Numbered from the stretch's first letter, positions 7,515-14,795 are shown. The stretch: DNA of 40,340 bases from Candidatus Bathyarchaeota archaeon (GCA_005888755.1 VBBQ01000032.1:1-40340), one strand, 5' to 3'. The notes: generated by a model from the sequence alone, not told the origin. Numbers and translations: made by a program.

Positions 7515-7590
7515 TGTGGACCACACAACATACCCGCCGAATATCTGTTGACAACAGGCAACCTATTGCCTGAGCTAGAATTTGTCTAGC
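7515..7590 (+). promoter_or_regulatory. palindrome-rich leader of the Cdv operon
   Basis: Four perfect inverted repeats stand almost end to end. They are TGTGG-a-CCACA (7515-7525), CTGTTG-a-CAACAG (7545-7557), CAGGCAA-ccta-TTGCCTG (7555-7572, overlapping the previous one) and GCTAGA-atttg-TCTAGC (7574-7590). They lie between the predicted transcription start and the first ATG. They could be mRNA hairpins controlling translation, or operators. The two middle repeats cannot both form at once, since they share CAACAG/CAGGCAA. Confidence 0.6.
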
Positions 7591-7599
7591 CTGCAGAGT

Positions 7600-8322
7600 A
7601 TGAATTCACACCTTTCCATGTCAAGAACCCACTTGGAACATGTCCCAAGTAAGCCAGCTTTCAAGATAGAAATGTCATACAAGTCCATGAAGAATTGGGA
7701 CCGAGAGCAAAGGGAACCTTTACTCTCCAAGGTCACCGATCGCATCCACCACCAAGAACCGCTCAAAGAAAAGATCTCACAGGTCGTCTACAAACTCAAA
7801 GTACAACAGAACAGGCTCGAAGGAGCCAACCTCAAGACACAGCAGCATGACAAGTCACTCTTCGACAAGTGTGTCCAAGCCCAAATGTCCAAAGACACAA
7901 TGCGAAGCGCAATGTACGCCAACGAGATCGCTGAGATCCGGAAAATCGCCAAAGTCACCCTCAGAAGCGAACTAGCACTCGAACAAGTCGTACTCCGACT
8001 CGAAACAATCCAGGAATTCGGCGACGTCGCAGCCATGATGGGCCCAGTAGCAGGAGTAGTACACCAGATCAAGAACCAGATCGCAGGAGTCATCCCACAA
8101 GTCGGCTACGAATTAGGCGAGATCTCCGACACGCTAAACAGTGTGGTCATGGAAGTCGGCGAGGCAACAGGACAAGGCTACGACCTGGAAGCATCAGGCC
8201 CAGAAGCCTCGAAGATCATCTCTGAAGCCAACACCATAGCAGAGACACGGATGCGCGAGAAGTTCCCGGAGTTACCCTCTCCAACCGCAACCGCAGAACA
8301 CGAGACAGTGATTCCAAGGTAG
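7600..8322 (+). CDS. ESCRT-III/Snf7-family division protein 1 (CdvB paralogue without winged helix)
   Basis: ESCRT-III proteins polymerise on membranes during division. The 240-residue product has the charged helical hairpin of the family (PLKEKISQVVYKLKVQQNRLE; QAQMSKDTMRSAMYANEIAEIRK; LRSELALEQVVLRLETIQEFGD). A glycine/valine-rich central helix follows, then the C-terminal motif MREKFPELPSP, a likely MIM2-type site for the Vps4 MIT domain. No winged helix is present. Starts at 7600, 7618, 7672 or 7687 are possible. Alignment with the other two copies favours one near MKNWDREQREP (7687), whereas TTG 7582 falls inside a leader hairpin. It is the first gene of the operon, 34 bases before cdvA-1. 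Confidence 0.9.
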   Translation: MNSHLSMSRTHLEHVPSKPAFKIEMSYKSMKNWDREQREPLLSKVTDRIHHQEPLKEKISQVVYKLKVQQNRLEGANLKTQQHDKSLFDKCVQAQMSKDTMRSAMYANEIAEIRKIAKVTLRSELALEQVVLRLETIQEFGDVAAMMGPVAGVVHQIKNQIAGVIPQVGYELGEISDTLNSVVMEVGEATGQGYDLEASGPEASKIISEANTIAETRMREKFPELPSPTATAEHETVIPR

Positions 8323-8356
8323 GAGTAACTCCGACAACATTTTTTGGTGCAAAATC

Positions 8357-9073
8357 ATGCCAATAACACTTGAACAAGTCCGAAGATTCCTCGGCAGAAC
8401 CCTCCAAGACCCCTACGGCAGAGCCTTCGGCAAAGTCGTAGGCATCTCCGCCAACCTCAGAGACGAGGTAACGGGAGTAGGAATAGAGGAAGGCAACGGA
8501 GAGTTTCTCCAATGCCCCGGCGACAGGGTCACCATAACCGGAGACACCCTCGTCCTTGCACCGGCTTGGAAGGTCGAAGCAGAGGAGTTTCGGAAAGAAT
8601 TCGACATCGTAACCAGACGCCTCCGCGCACTGGACGAGCTGTTCAGCGTCGGCGACATCCAGAAGGACGTCTACGAAGATCTAAGGAAGCAGCACGAGGA
8701 CGCAATTAACGAGTTGAAGGGTAAACGGAAGGAGATAATCGACACCCTAAGCCAGCGAACCAGCACTCTCAACACTCAGCTTCGACAGTTACAGACACAC
8801 CTCGCAGGCAACAAGATGTTGCACGCATCCGGCGAATTCGACGACATGAACTACAAACAAGCTAGCGATGCTATCGACAGCGGTCTTGTCCGCGCGATGG
8901 CTGAGAAGAAAGACGTTGAGACGATCTACAGTTACCTGCAGAAGCTCGACGCGACACAAGTGCCCCCCGCCGCCCAGCAGCCCCAACCGATTGCTCCAAC
9001 GCCTCAACCCACCACAACGACAACCTCCCCCTCGAGAGATCCCGTTATGGTACTTCACGTGAGGGAGACTTAG
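8357..9073 (+). CDS. cdvA: CdvA-type division protein 1
   Basis: CdvA is the TACK-specific DNA- and membrane-associated protein that recruits CdvB. Residues about 1-70 form a PRC-barrel-like beta domain (FLGRTLQDPYGRAFGKVVGI, then DTLVLAPAWKVEAEEF). Residues 75-200 are a long charged coiled coil. The last 40 residues are a Pro/Gln/Thr linker ending in PVMVLHVRET. A short terminal strand after a linker is where CdvA carries its E3B peptide for the CdvB winged helix, so this tail may do the same. The length (238) is typical. The AGGAGG for the next gene begins within its TAG stop. A second CdvA lies at 13375. Confidence 0.9.
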   Translation: MPITLEQVRRFLGRTLQDPYGRAFGKVVGISANLRDEVTGVGIEEGNGEFLQCPGDRVTITGDTLVLAPAWKVEAEEFRKEFDIVTRRLRALDELFSVGDIQKDVYEDLRKQHEDAINELKGKRKEIIDTLSQRTSTLNTQLRQLQTHLAGNKMLHASGEFDDMNYKQASDAIDSGLVRAMAEKKDVETIYSYLQKLDATQVPPAAQQPQPIAPTPQPTTTTTSPSRDPVMVLHVRET

Positions 9074-9077
9074 GAGG
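9072..9077 (+). promoter_or_regulatory. Shine-Dalgarno site deciding the cdvB start
   Basis: AGGAGG overlaps the cdvA-1 stop and lies nine bases before CTG 9087. No ATG, GTG or TTG occurs in the cdvB frame between the upstream stop (9060) and ATG 9138. From CTG the protein reads (M)FRKFEDRV, which aligns with MFRDNPSLTDRI of the paralogue at 12762. Confidence 0.55.
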
Positions 9078-9086
9078 ATTCGAGGG

Positions 9087-9890
9087 CTGTTTCGAAAGTT
9101 CGAAGACAGAGTCCACCCTATCCCTCTGAAGGAGCGTATGTCCCAGGCTCTGTTCCGGCTCGGCTCCCAGAAGGAAAAACTGGAGCACATGTCTTCGAGG
9201 CTCCAGCAACGCGACAAGGAAATGTTCCAACGCTGCATCGGAGCGCAACTCTCCAAGGACACAGCTCATGCGGCCCTCTACGCCAACGAATGCGCTGAAA
9301 TCCGAAAAATGGCACATCTCACTCTTAGCAGCGAACTAGCCCTCGAAAGGGTCATCCTCCGAATGCAGACGGTCGAAGAGTTCGGTGACATCATGGCTCA
9401 GATGGCTCCCGTCATAGGCGTAGTCCGCGAGACCCGCGGTAGAATCGCCGGGGTTATTCCCGAGGTAGCTAACGAGCTTGGCGAAGTCAACAACATGCTC
9501 AGCGATATGAGTATTGAAACCGGCGAGGTTGGACAAGACCAGAGTTTCGACATGGCCGCCTCAAGCACTGAAGCACGCAAAGTCCTCGAAGAATCCAGCG
9601 CCATCGCATCCCAACAAATGAAGGAACGATTCCCAGAACTACCTCTACCGGAGGCTCGCCAACCCGTCCCAGAAGCTGCAACCCGGGCGCCCGAACAAAG
9701 GATCCCCATAGCCATCACAACAAACGGATCGGAAGAGGCTCCACTAGAAGACAGGCTCCTAGACTACATCAAAACGCACAACGGTGAGCTCAGCCTCAAC
9801 AACTGTTCCGCAGAGCTTCTGGTCCCGAGCGACGACATCAGGCGCTCTCTACAACGGCTCAAGGATGACGGAAAGATAGTCATGGACTAG
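9087..9890 (+). CDS. cdvB: CdvB: ESCRT-III protein with C-terminal winged helix
   Basis: This is the main archaeal ESCRT-III division protein, expected to bind CdvA through its winged helix and CdvC through a MIM2 motif. The product is about 267 residues from CTG 9087 (250 from ATG 9138). It has the Snf7 helical core (LKERMSQALFRLGSQKEKLE; QLSKDTAHAALYANECAEI; LSSELALERVILRMQTVEEF), then MKERFPELPLP, then a linker. The C-terminal 55 residues read as a winged helix (EDRLLDYIKTHNGELSLNNC; SDDIRRSLQRLKDDGKIV). Among the three ESCRT-III genes here only this one has that domain. The CTG start is inferred from the SD site and paralogue alignment; ATT 9078 is the other option but abuts the SD. Confidence 0.92.
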   Translation: MFRKFEDRVHPIPLKERMSQALFRLGSQKEKLEHMSSRLQQRDKEMFQRCIGAQLSKDTAHAALYANECAEIRKMAHLTLSSELALERVILRMQTVEEFGDIMAQMAPVIGVVRETRGRIAGVIPEVANELGEVNNMLSDMSIETGEVGQDQSFDMAASSTEARKVLEESSAIASQQMKERFPELPLPEARQPVPEAATRAPEQRIPIAITTNGSEEAPLEDRLLDYIKTHNGELSLNNCSAELLVPSDDIRRSLQRLKDDGKIVMD

Positions 9891-9945
9891 ACGGGAGACA
9901 AGTGCTCCCGTTCAAGCCCTTCACTGTCACAAGAGGGGACAAGTA

Positions 9946-11091
9946 ATCTCAGCATCAGAAGAACTGGAATCTCTCGCAGTAAAATACGCAAAGGAAGCAA
10001 TCGAGCTAGAGAGAAAAGGCTCCAAACGCCTCGCCGCCACAAAGTACCAGCGGGCCATCGAAGTCCTCCTCAAACTATGCTCCCTCTACCCAGCAGCGGT
10101 TCAGAACAAAGTCTACACGGAACACGTGGAAGCTTACAAAAAACGAATCCAAGAACTCCAGTCCGACGAGCCAATCGCTCATTCTATGGACTCCACTGAG
10201 ACCCGCGACTCAAAGACCGTCAAACTCGACCAGTGGGTCTTGACAGAGAAACCGGACATCAGCTGGAGCGACATCGCTGATCTGGAAAAGCCGAAGAGGG
10301 CAATCGAAGAGTCGATAATCTTCCCTGTTCGAAGACCAGATCTCTTTCCTCTTGGCTGGCCTCGAGGAATACTATTCTTCGGACCCCCAGGTTGTGGAAA
10401 AACTCTACTCGCTGCCGCCATTGCGAGCGAGATAAAGGGGATGTTCTTCTGCGCCGACGCTGCGTCCCTGATGTCAAAGTGGCTTGGAGAGTCGGAACGA
10501 AACGTCTCCCAACTATTCACAAAGGCAAGGGAAGTGTCTGAGAATGGGCAGCCAGCGATCGTTTTCATCGACGAAATCGACTCGCTAATGGGCGTCCGGG
10601 GAGAAGAGGTCGGCGGAGAGGTTCGGGTTCGAAACCAATTCCTGAAAGAGATGGATGGAATCTTAGACAAGAACAGGAAACTCCACGTCTATCTTATCGG
10701 CGCAACGAACAAGCCATGGGTCCTAGACGAACCGTTCATCCGACGGTTCCAGAAGAGAATCTACGTCCCACTGCCAGACGTCAAAGCTCGCATGGACATG
10801 TTCCAGATCTATGCTCAGAATCTGAAGTTCCAGAACAACGTCGACTTCGCCGAGCTGGCAAGAAGGACCGAAGGCTATTCCGGGGGAGACATTCGCGATC
10901 TATTCCAGTCAACGCAGATCAAGGTCGTTCGCGACTTCTTCCAACGCGGCGCCGCTAACGATCTCAACGCGATTCCAGACCCGATTACCATGGAAGACTT
11001 TGAGACTATCATCGTGGGCCGGAGGCCAAGCGTCTCACAGAACATCATCAAACGCTACTTCGACTGGGACGAATCGTTCAAGGCATCGTAG
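9946..11091 (+). CDS. cdvC: CdvC: Vps4-type AAA ATPase with MIT domain
   Basis: This ATPase remodels and disassembles ESCRT-III polymers. From GTG 10126 the frame encodes only the linker and AAA domain, but the frame upstream gives a full MIT domain (EELESLAVKYAKEAIELERK; RLAATKYQRAIEVLLKLCSLYP; YKKRIQEL). No ATG/GTG/TTG is available there. Family members begin M-S-A, and here ATC (9946) is followed by TCA GCA with a GAGGGG motif 8 bases upstream, so an ATC start is the best reading (381 residues). Walker A GPPGCGKT is at about 146-153, Walker B VFIDEIDS near 206-213, then GATNKPWVLDEPFIRRF with the arginine finger region and a C-terminal RRPSVSQNIIKRYFDWDESF. The Lrp gene follows three bases later. 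Confidence 0.94.
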   Translation: MSASEELESLAVKYAKEAIELERKGSKRLAATKYQRAIEVLLKLCSLYPAAVQNKVYTEHVEAYKKRIQELQSDEPIAHSMDSTETRDSKTVKLDQWVLTEKPDISWSDIADLEKPKRAIEESIIFPVRRPDLFPLGWPRGILFFGPPGCGKTLLAAAIASEIKGMFFCADAASLMSKWLGESERNVSQLFTKAREVSENGQPAIVFIDEIDSLMGVRGEEVGGEVRVRNQFLKEMDGILDKNRKLHVYLIGATNKPWVLDEPFIRRFQKRIYVPLPDVKARMDMFQIYAQNLKFQNNVDFAELARRTEGYSGGDIRDLFQSTQIKVVRDFFQRGAANDLNAIPDPITMEDFETIIVGRRPSVSQNIIKRYFDWDESFKAS

Positions 11092-11094
11092 AGG

Positions 11095-11574
11095 ATGAAA
11101 GACGTGAACCTTGACGGAACTGACCTGCGAATCCTCGCGGAGCTCGTGGAGAACTCCAAACAGTCTTACGTTGAGATAGGCCGCAAGCTCGCTCTGCATC
11201 CCAATGTGATCGCCTACAGAGTCAACCGGTTAGAAGACGCGCACATTATCCGCGAGTACACAACCCTCATTGATTTCGGAAAGCTCGGCCTATCAGAACA
11301 AGTGATAGTCGCCGCTAACTTTCCCAGCAGCCCCTCCAGAGAAGACATTCTGAAACAAATATGTGAGATTCCAGAGACCCTTAACGTAATCAGCTCCCTC
11401 GGGACCCCAGAAGGACTCGTCTTCATAGTCGCCCGCAACAAAGAAGACGTGAACGCGGTTCTATCAAAGCTCCGTTCAATGAACCTTGACATCGATTTCG
11501 CCTCCTCAGTCATCAGGACCTACGACGAGGGACGCTTGGGAATGTTCCTCCGGTCTATGGCAGGTCCAGAATAG
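11095..11574 (+). CDS. Lrp/AsnC-family transcription regulator
   Basis: The 159-residue protein has an N-terminal helix-turn-helix (LDGTDLRILAELVENSKQSY; EIGRKLALHPNVIAYRVNRL, about residues 5-50) and an alpha/beta RAM-like ligand and dimerisation domain. The frame starts three bases after the cdvC stop with a GAGG just before it. Co-transcription with the division genes is therefore very likely, suggesting local or global control of division by a metabolite-sensing factor. The effector and target sites are unknown; the inverted repeats upstream of the operon are candidates for autoregulation. Confidence 0.88.
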   Translation: MKDVNLDGTDLRILAELVENSKQSYVEIGRKLALHPNVIAYRVNRLEDAHIIREYTTLIDFGKLGLSEQVIVAANFPSSPSREDILKQICEIPETLNVISSLGTPEGLVFIVARNKEDVNAVLSKLRSMNLDIDFASSVIRTYDEGRLGMFLRSMAGPE

Positions 11575-11589
11575 AAAGGTCGATCCTAT

Positions 11590-12057
11590 TTGGAAAAGCC
11601 ATCCTGGACCCCGATTGTCTTATCCGGCGCCGTCCCACGTGAAGCCACGGACCTGCTCGCAATCCTGGTAATGGGAATCGTGGCCGTGGAAGCTTCTCTT
11701 GCTGCATTAAGTCCCACGCTCTTCGGTTCGAGGCTCTGGCTCTCTCTCCTAGTTGCCCCCCCGACATGTGCCCTAGCATCTGTCTCCACAACGACGAGAC
11801 GGACGAGAGAGGAACTGGCCCTCTTCGCGTATGGAGGCTCCGGCTGGCAGATTCTCCTACGATACTTCATCAGGGGAGCAATCATTGCTCTGGTCGCATT
11901 CTCTCCAGTAATACTCCAAGAGTTTCTAACAACAACTTCGATCCTCAATCTAGTCGCAGCAGTGATCGTCCTATTGCTTACAGGAGGGTCGTTCTACTCG
12001 CTGCCGAGCCTTCGCAGAATTCGATCCTCGTCGTTCGTTGAGAACTACAAGAGTTAG
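11590..12057 (+). CDS. small FtsX/MacB-like ABC permease
   Basis: This is a 155-residue integral membrane protein starting with TTG and having four predicted membrane helices (about 21-42, 48-66, 98-115 and 122-140). Between helices 2 and 3 is a cytoplasmic stretch (TRRTREELALFAYGGSGWQILL) that looks like the coupling-helix segment of ABC3/FtsX/MacB permeases, where RREIALL.ALGAS is typical. The ATPase gene starts six bases later, which supports one transporter. It is much shorter than FtsX or MacB and lacks a large extracytoplasmic domain. Family placement is by this motif and context, not by full-length similarity. Confidence 0.7.
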   Translation: MEKPSWTPIVLSGAVPREATDLLAILVMGIVAVEASLAALSPTLFGSRLWLSLLVAPPTCALASVSTTTRRTREELALFAYGGSGWQILLRYFIRGAIIALVAFSPVILQEFLTTTSILNLVAAVIVLLLTGGSFYSLPSLRRIRSSSFVENYKS

Positions 12058-12063
12058 CAAGCC

Positions 12064-12759
12064 ATGTCATCCGTGATCGAAACCCGGTCAGTGGTAGTCG
12101 AATACCCTTCAGTCAAAGGGATCCTGCGCCTCTACGATCAAGGCGTTTCTTTGAAAGTGGATCAAGGAGACTTCCTAGCCGTGCTCGGTGGGTCCGGTTG
12201 GGGAAAATCAACACTCGTCAACGTTATCCTGGGATTGGAGAAGCCGATTCATGGATCCGTCAGCTTCCGCGACCATGATGTCACACGGGAATCATTCGTA
12301 AAACGATGCGCTCTCATTAAGACAGCAGCCGTGTTTCAAAGGCCCACCGCACTTCCCCAAATGACTGTCTCGCAAAACCTGCACCTAGCTCTATCGCTAG
12401 CGGGGGTCCCGAGAAAAGATCGCGATGAAAGGATCAAAGAAGCTCTCGCATTCTTCGGATTAGACAAGATCGAACGGTCATACCCTGATGGGCTGAGCGC
12501 CGGCCAACGAAGACGAATCGATCTCGCAAGAGCCTTGGCCGTCAAGCCCGAACTACTAGTGATCGACGAGCCAACCGGTGACTTGGATGGGTCGGCTACA
12601 AACCTGCTGATTCCTCTTCTGAGAGGACTGAACCGGAACCAGGGAACGACGATTTTCATGACCACCGCACTGCCCCGCCAAGCGTCACAAGCCAAGCACC
12701 AGGTGCACCTCAGACCCCCCTTGTATCTCACGCCGGAAAACAGGATGATAGGAGACTGA
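12064..12759 (+). CDS. ABC transporter ATP-binding protein (FtsE/LolD/MacB type)
   Basis: The 231-residue nucleotide-binding protein has Walker A GGSGWGKS (about 42-49), a Q-loop region VFQRPTALPQMTV, signature LSAGQRRRIDLARAL and Walker B LLVIDEPTGDLD. The EPTGDLD form and short length are typical of the FtsE/LolD/MacB branch that energises mechanotransmission rather than import. The usual switch histidine is not obvious: the expected region reads IFMTTALPRQAS, so catalysis may be altered. It pairs with the upstream permease and is followed two bases later by ESCRT-III-3, inside the division operon. Confidence 0.9.
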   Translation: MSSVIETRSVVVEYPSVKGILRLYDQGVSLKVDQGDFLAVLGGSGWGKSTLVNVILGLEKPIHGSVSFRDHDVTRESFVKRCALIKTAAVFQRPTALPQMTVSQNLHLALSLAGVPRKDRDERIKEALAFFGLDKIERSYPDGLSAGQRRRIDLARALAVKPELLVIDEPTGDLDGSATNLLIPLLRGLNRNQGTTIFMTTALPRQASQAKHQVHLRPPLYLTPENRMIGD

Positions 12760-12761
12760 CG

Positions 12762-13370
12762 ATGTTCCGCGATAACCCTTCATTGACAGATAGGATTCGG
12801 GAAGCGATAAAGCCGACACCAATGAGACAGCGGATCCAGTTCGCGTCCCACAAGCTCCGCCTCCAAACGACACGGCTAGAACGTAGCATCACCCAGATGG
12901 AATCACGAGACCAAACGCTCCGGGACAAATGCACGAAAGCATTGGAAGCACGAGATACGCAGACCGCCACGGTTTTCGCCAACGAATGCGTGCAAATTCG
13001 AAAACTCATCAAAACATCCCTCCGAAGCCAGATCTGCCTCGAACAAGCACTATTGCGCCTTGAGACGGTGGAACAGTTCGGGGACATGGTTCACAGCATG
13101 GGCTCTGTCAGGGGACTACTCGGCACAGTGAGAGGAGAACTGGAGGGCAAACTTCCCGAGATTTCGACAGGCATCGGAGATGTTGAAGACTCATTAGAAA
13201 ATCTCACGATGGAAATCGGGGAGGCCGTCGACGCCGATGGAATGTCAATCCCCGTCAATGATGAGTCTGCTCACATCTTGAAGGAGGCGGATCTCATGGC
13301 TGAGCAGAAGATGAAGGAGAAATTCCCAGAGATTCCTCAGATCGTGAATCCAGCTCATCGAGTGAGGTAG
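12762..13370 (+). CDS. ESCRT-III/Snf7-family division protein 3 (no winged helix)
   Basis: The 202-residue paralogue of CdvB starts with ATG two bases after the ABC ATPase stop, with a GGAG motif just upstream. It has the same core as the other two copies (MRQRIQFASHKLRLQTTRLE; KCTKALEARDTQTATVFANE; LRSQICLEQALLRLETVEQFGD) and ends MAEQKMKEKFPEIPQIV, again a MIM2-like proline motif. The acidic segment after the core (EIGEAVDADGMSIP) matches the corresponding stretch of copy 1. It lacks a winged helix, so it probably joins filaments started by CdvA/CdvB rather than binding CdvA in the known way. It is followed four bases later by cdvA-2. Confidence 0.9.
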   Translation: MFRDNPSLTDRIREAIKPTPMRQRIQFASHKLRLQTTRLERSITQMESRDQTLRDKCTKALEARDTQTATVFANECVQIRKLIKTSLRSQICLEQALLRLETVEQFGDMVHSMGSVRGLLGTVRGELEGKLPEISTGIGDVEDSLENLTMEIGEAVDADGMSIPVNDESAHILKEADLMAEQKMKEKFPEIPQIVNPAHRVR

Positions 13371-13374
13371 ACTA

Positions 13375-13995
13375 TTGTTGTTATCTCCAGAGTTGGAGAC
13401 GAAGGCTCTCCTGGGGCGAAGTGTCAGCGATATCTACGGCAGATTGCTTGGACGCGTGATAGGTATCGAACGGAATCACTTCGGCGAGATGGAAGGCGTC
13501 CAGGTAGAAGCAACAGGCGGAATTATTCTAACAGCAAAAGCCAGGCAAATGGCCCTCACCCCGAAGACAATCACGATATCCCCGGAGTGGAAGCTTGAGT
13601 CCGAGGACATCATTTCTGAGCTTACGCTGTTGAGAAAGCGGGTCGGCGCTCTTGAGTCATTGAAGGATTCAAGGGAGATTGACGGGGAAATCTACTCGGA
13701 GCTCCTGGAGTCGCAAAAGGCAGGCTACTTGGACAAAGTGAAACTGGCAAGCGCCCTAGTCGGCTCAATGCGATCTAGACTAGCCGAGATCACTGGACAA
13801 ATCACGAGCCTGACAAGATATCTCGTCAATGCGAAGCTGGATCACAAGAGCGGGGAGCTTGACGAGGATTCTCTGAAACTGGCGCAGGGTTCTATCGAGC
13901 CGAGTCTTCGGCCTTTGATCGCGGAGAGGAACGATCTTACGTTATCGATCAAAGTGGTCGAGCAGGTCTTGCCGTCTAAGGTCAGTATTAACTAG
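13375..13995 (+). CDS. CdvA-type division protein 2
   Basis: The 206-residue product begins with TTG four bases after the ESCRT-III-3 stop. The N-terminal PRC-barrel-like domain (LLGRSVSDIYGRLLGRVIGI; KTITISPEWKLESEDI) aligns block by block with CdvA-1. A long coiled coil follows (about 75-200). Unlike CdvA-1 it ends right after the coiled coil, without a Pro/Thr tail or terminal E3B-like strand. If it acts with CdvB it must do so differently, for example by mixed filaments with CdvA-1. It ends the operon; a hairpin lies just downstream. Confidence 0.85.
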   Translation: MLLSPELETKALLGRSVSDIYGRLLGRVIGIERNHFGEMEGVQVEATGGIILTAKARQMALTPKTITISPEWKLESEDIISELTLLRKRVGALESLKDSREIDGEIYSELLESQKAGYLDKVKLASALVGSMRSRLAEITGQITSLTRYLVNAKLDHKSGELDEDSLKLAQGSIEPSLRPLIAERNDLTLSIKVVEQVLPSKVSIN

Positions 13996-14002
13996 GACCC
14001 TA

Positions 14003-14026
14003 CTATCCCTGCATGGGTGAGGATAG
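14003..14026 (+). terminator. inverted repeat after the Cdv operon
   Basis: CTATCC and GGATAG (14003-14008 and 14021-14026) are perfectly complementary, with a smaller CCC/GGG pairing inside the loop. It sits eight bases after the last stop of the operon. No T-tract follows, so it may be a 3'-end stabiliser rather than a true terminator. Confidence 0.3.
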
Positions 14027-14120
14027 GGGAAATGGCTACCTTCGACAGTCGGGTCCGGGTACTGTAACAGCCATATTTTCCGTTGCCATTTTCCAAAGAT
14101 CAACGTACACGTGATGGTTC

Positions 14121-14459
14121 ATGACTAGCAAAGCGAGAAAGAACAAGCCTACGAGGATCGAAAAGGTCCTGCCATTAGGCAAGATCATCGAGTTCTTCCG
14201 TCATCGATTCCACGATCCCTATCTGAATCCAGAAGCTGAATTGAGCTTCGCAGATTTTCAAACTGGCTTTCCGGAGGTTCCTCGCGAGGACTTGGAAGAA
14301 GGATTGTCTCACTGGGTCATGAGACCCGGCGCAAGAGTGCTTTCGACAAAGACAACGGCCATCGATGGACTTGATCTACAAGTGTGGTACATTCATGGGC
14401 TTCATGAGGAACACGCGGACTTGGAGGATTCCTTGAGCCGGGGACCCATCCAAGCCTAG
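14121..14459 (+). CDS. hypothetical protein
   Basis: This is a 112-residue ATG-start ORF. The N-terminus is very basic (MTSKARKNKPTRIEK), then a helical segment (LPLGKIIEFFRHRF) and an acidic region (DFQTGFPEVPREDLEEGL), ending in VWYIHGLHEEHADLED. It has no membrane helix and no cysteine. The layout could suit a small winged-helix-like or adaptor protein, but I do not recognise a family. It lies downstream of the division operon after a separate 125-base gap, so it may have its own promoter. Confidence 0.6.
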   Translation: MTSKARKNKPTRIEKVLPLGKIIEFFRHRFHDPYLNPEAELSFADFQTGFPEVPREDLEEGLSHWVMRPGARVLSTKTTAIDGLDLQVWYIHGLHEEHADLEDSLSRGPIQA

Positions 14460-14485
14460 CAACGAAGACATTGAACCCCGACTTC

Positions 14486-14521
14486 CTTACTTATTAGAGT
14501 AAGAAAACGTAATTCACGTTT
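14486..14521. terminator. two adjacent perfect inverted repeats
   Basis: CTTACT-tattag-AGTAAG (14486-14503) is followed almost at once by AAACGT-aattc-ACGTTT (14505-14521), 27 bases after the preceding stop. The pair could act as a 3'-end structure. The rest of 14460-14950 holds repeat copy A and the promoter of the next gene. Confidence 0.35.
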
Positions 14522-14617
14522 CGCCGACCAGGAAACCCGCTCCTCAACAATCACTCACGACTTCCAATATTCTGAATGAGCTTCGACTTAGATGGAGATA
14601 CGCGTTCGTTGTCAGAA

Positions 14618-14795
14618 ATCACCCATTATCAGCCCTGATCTTGGAAATGGTAGAGTCTCTTTGTTATTCCTAGAATCGTTCGAGGAGACGTGGATAAGAC
14701 CCCTAGATTTGCCTTCCCATCTAAGCCTGGATTGTGCCCTGAATCAGCTGTCTCGCCCAGAATCACTGCCGGACACGGAATCGTTCCCTGGGGGT
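14618..14795 (+). repeat. dispersed non-coding repeat, copy A
   Basis: It contains the left block around ACCCATTATCAGCCCTGATC (to 14640) and, 82 bases on, the right block AAGCCTGGATTGTGCCCTGAAT followed by TCTCGCCCAGAATCACTGCC and a GACA/GGAA tail. Both blocks recur at 25645 and, inverted, at 30548. The spacer segment AGACCCC-TAG is shared with copy C. The tail after 14795 diverges from the other copies. It lies between genes, upstream of the nucleotidyltransferase, with no supported ORF. Confidence 0.7.
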
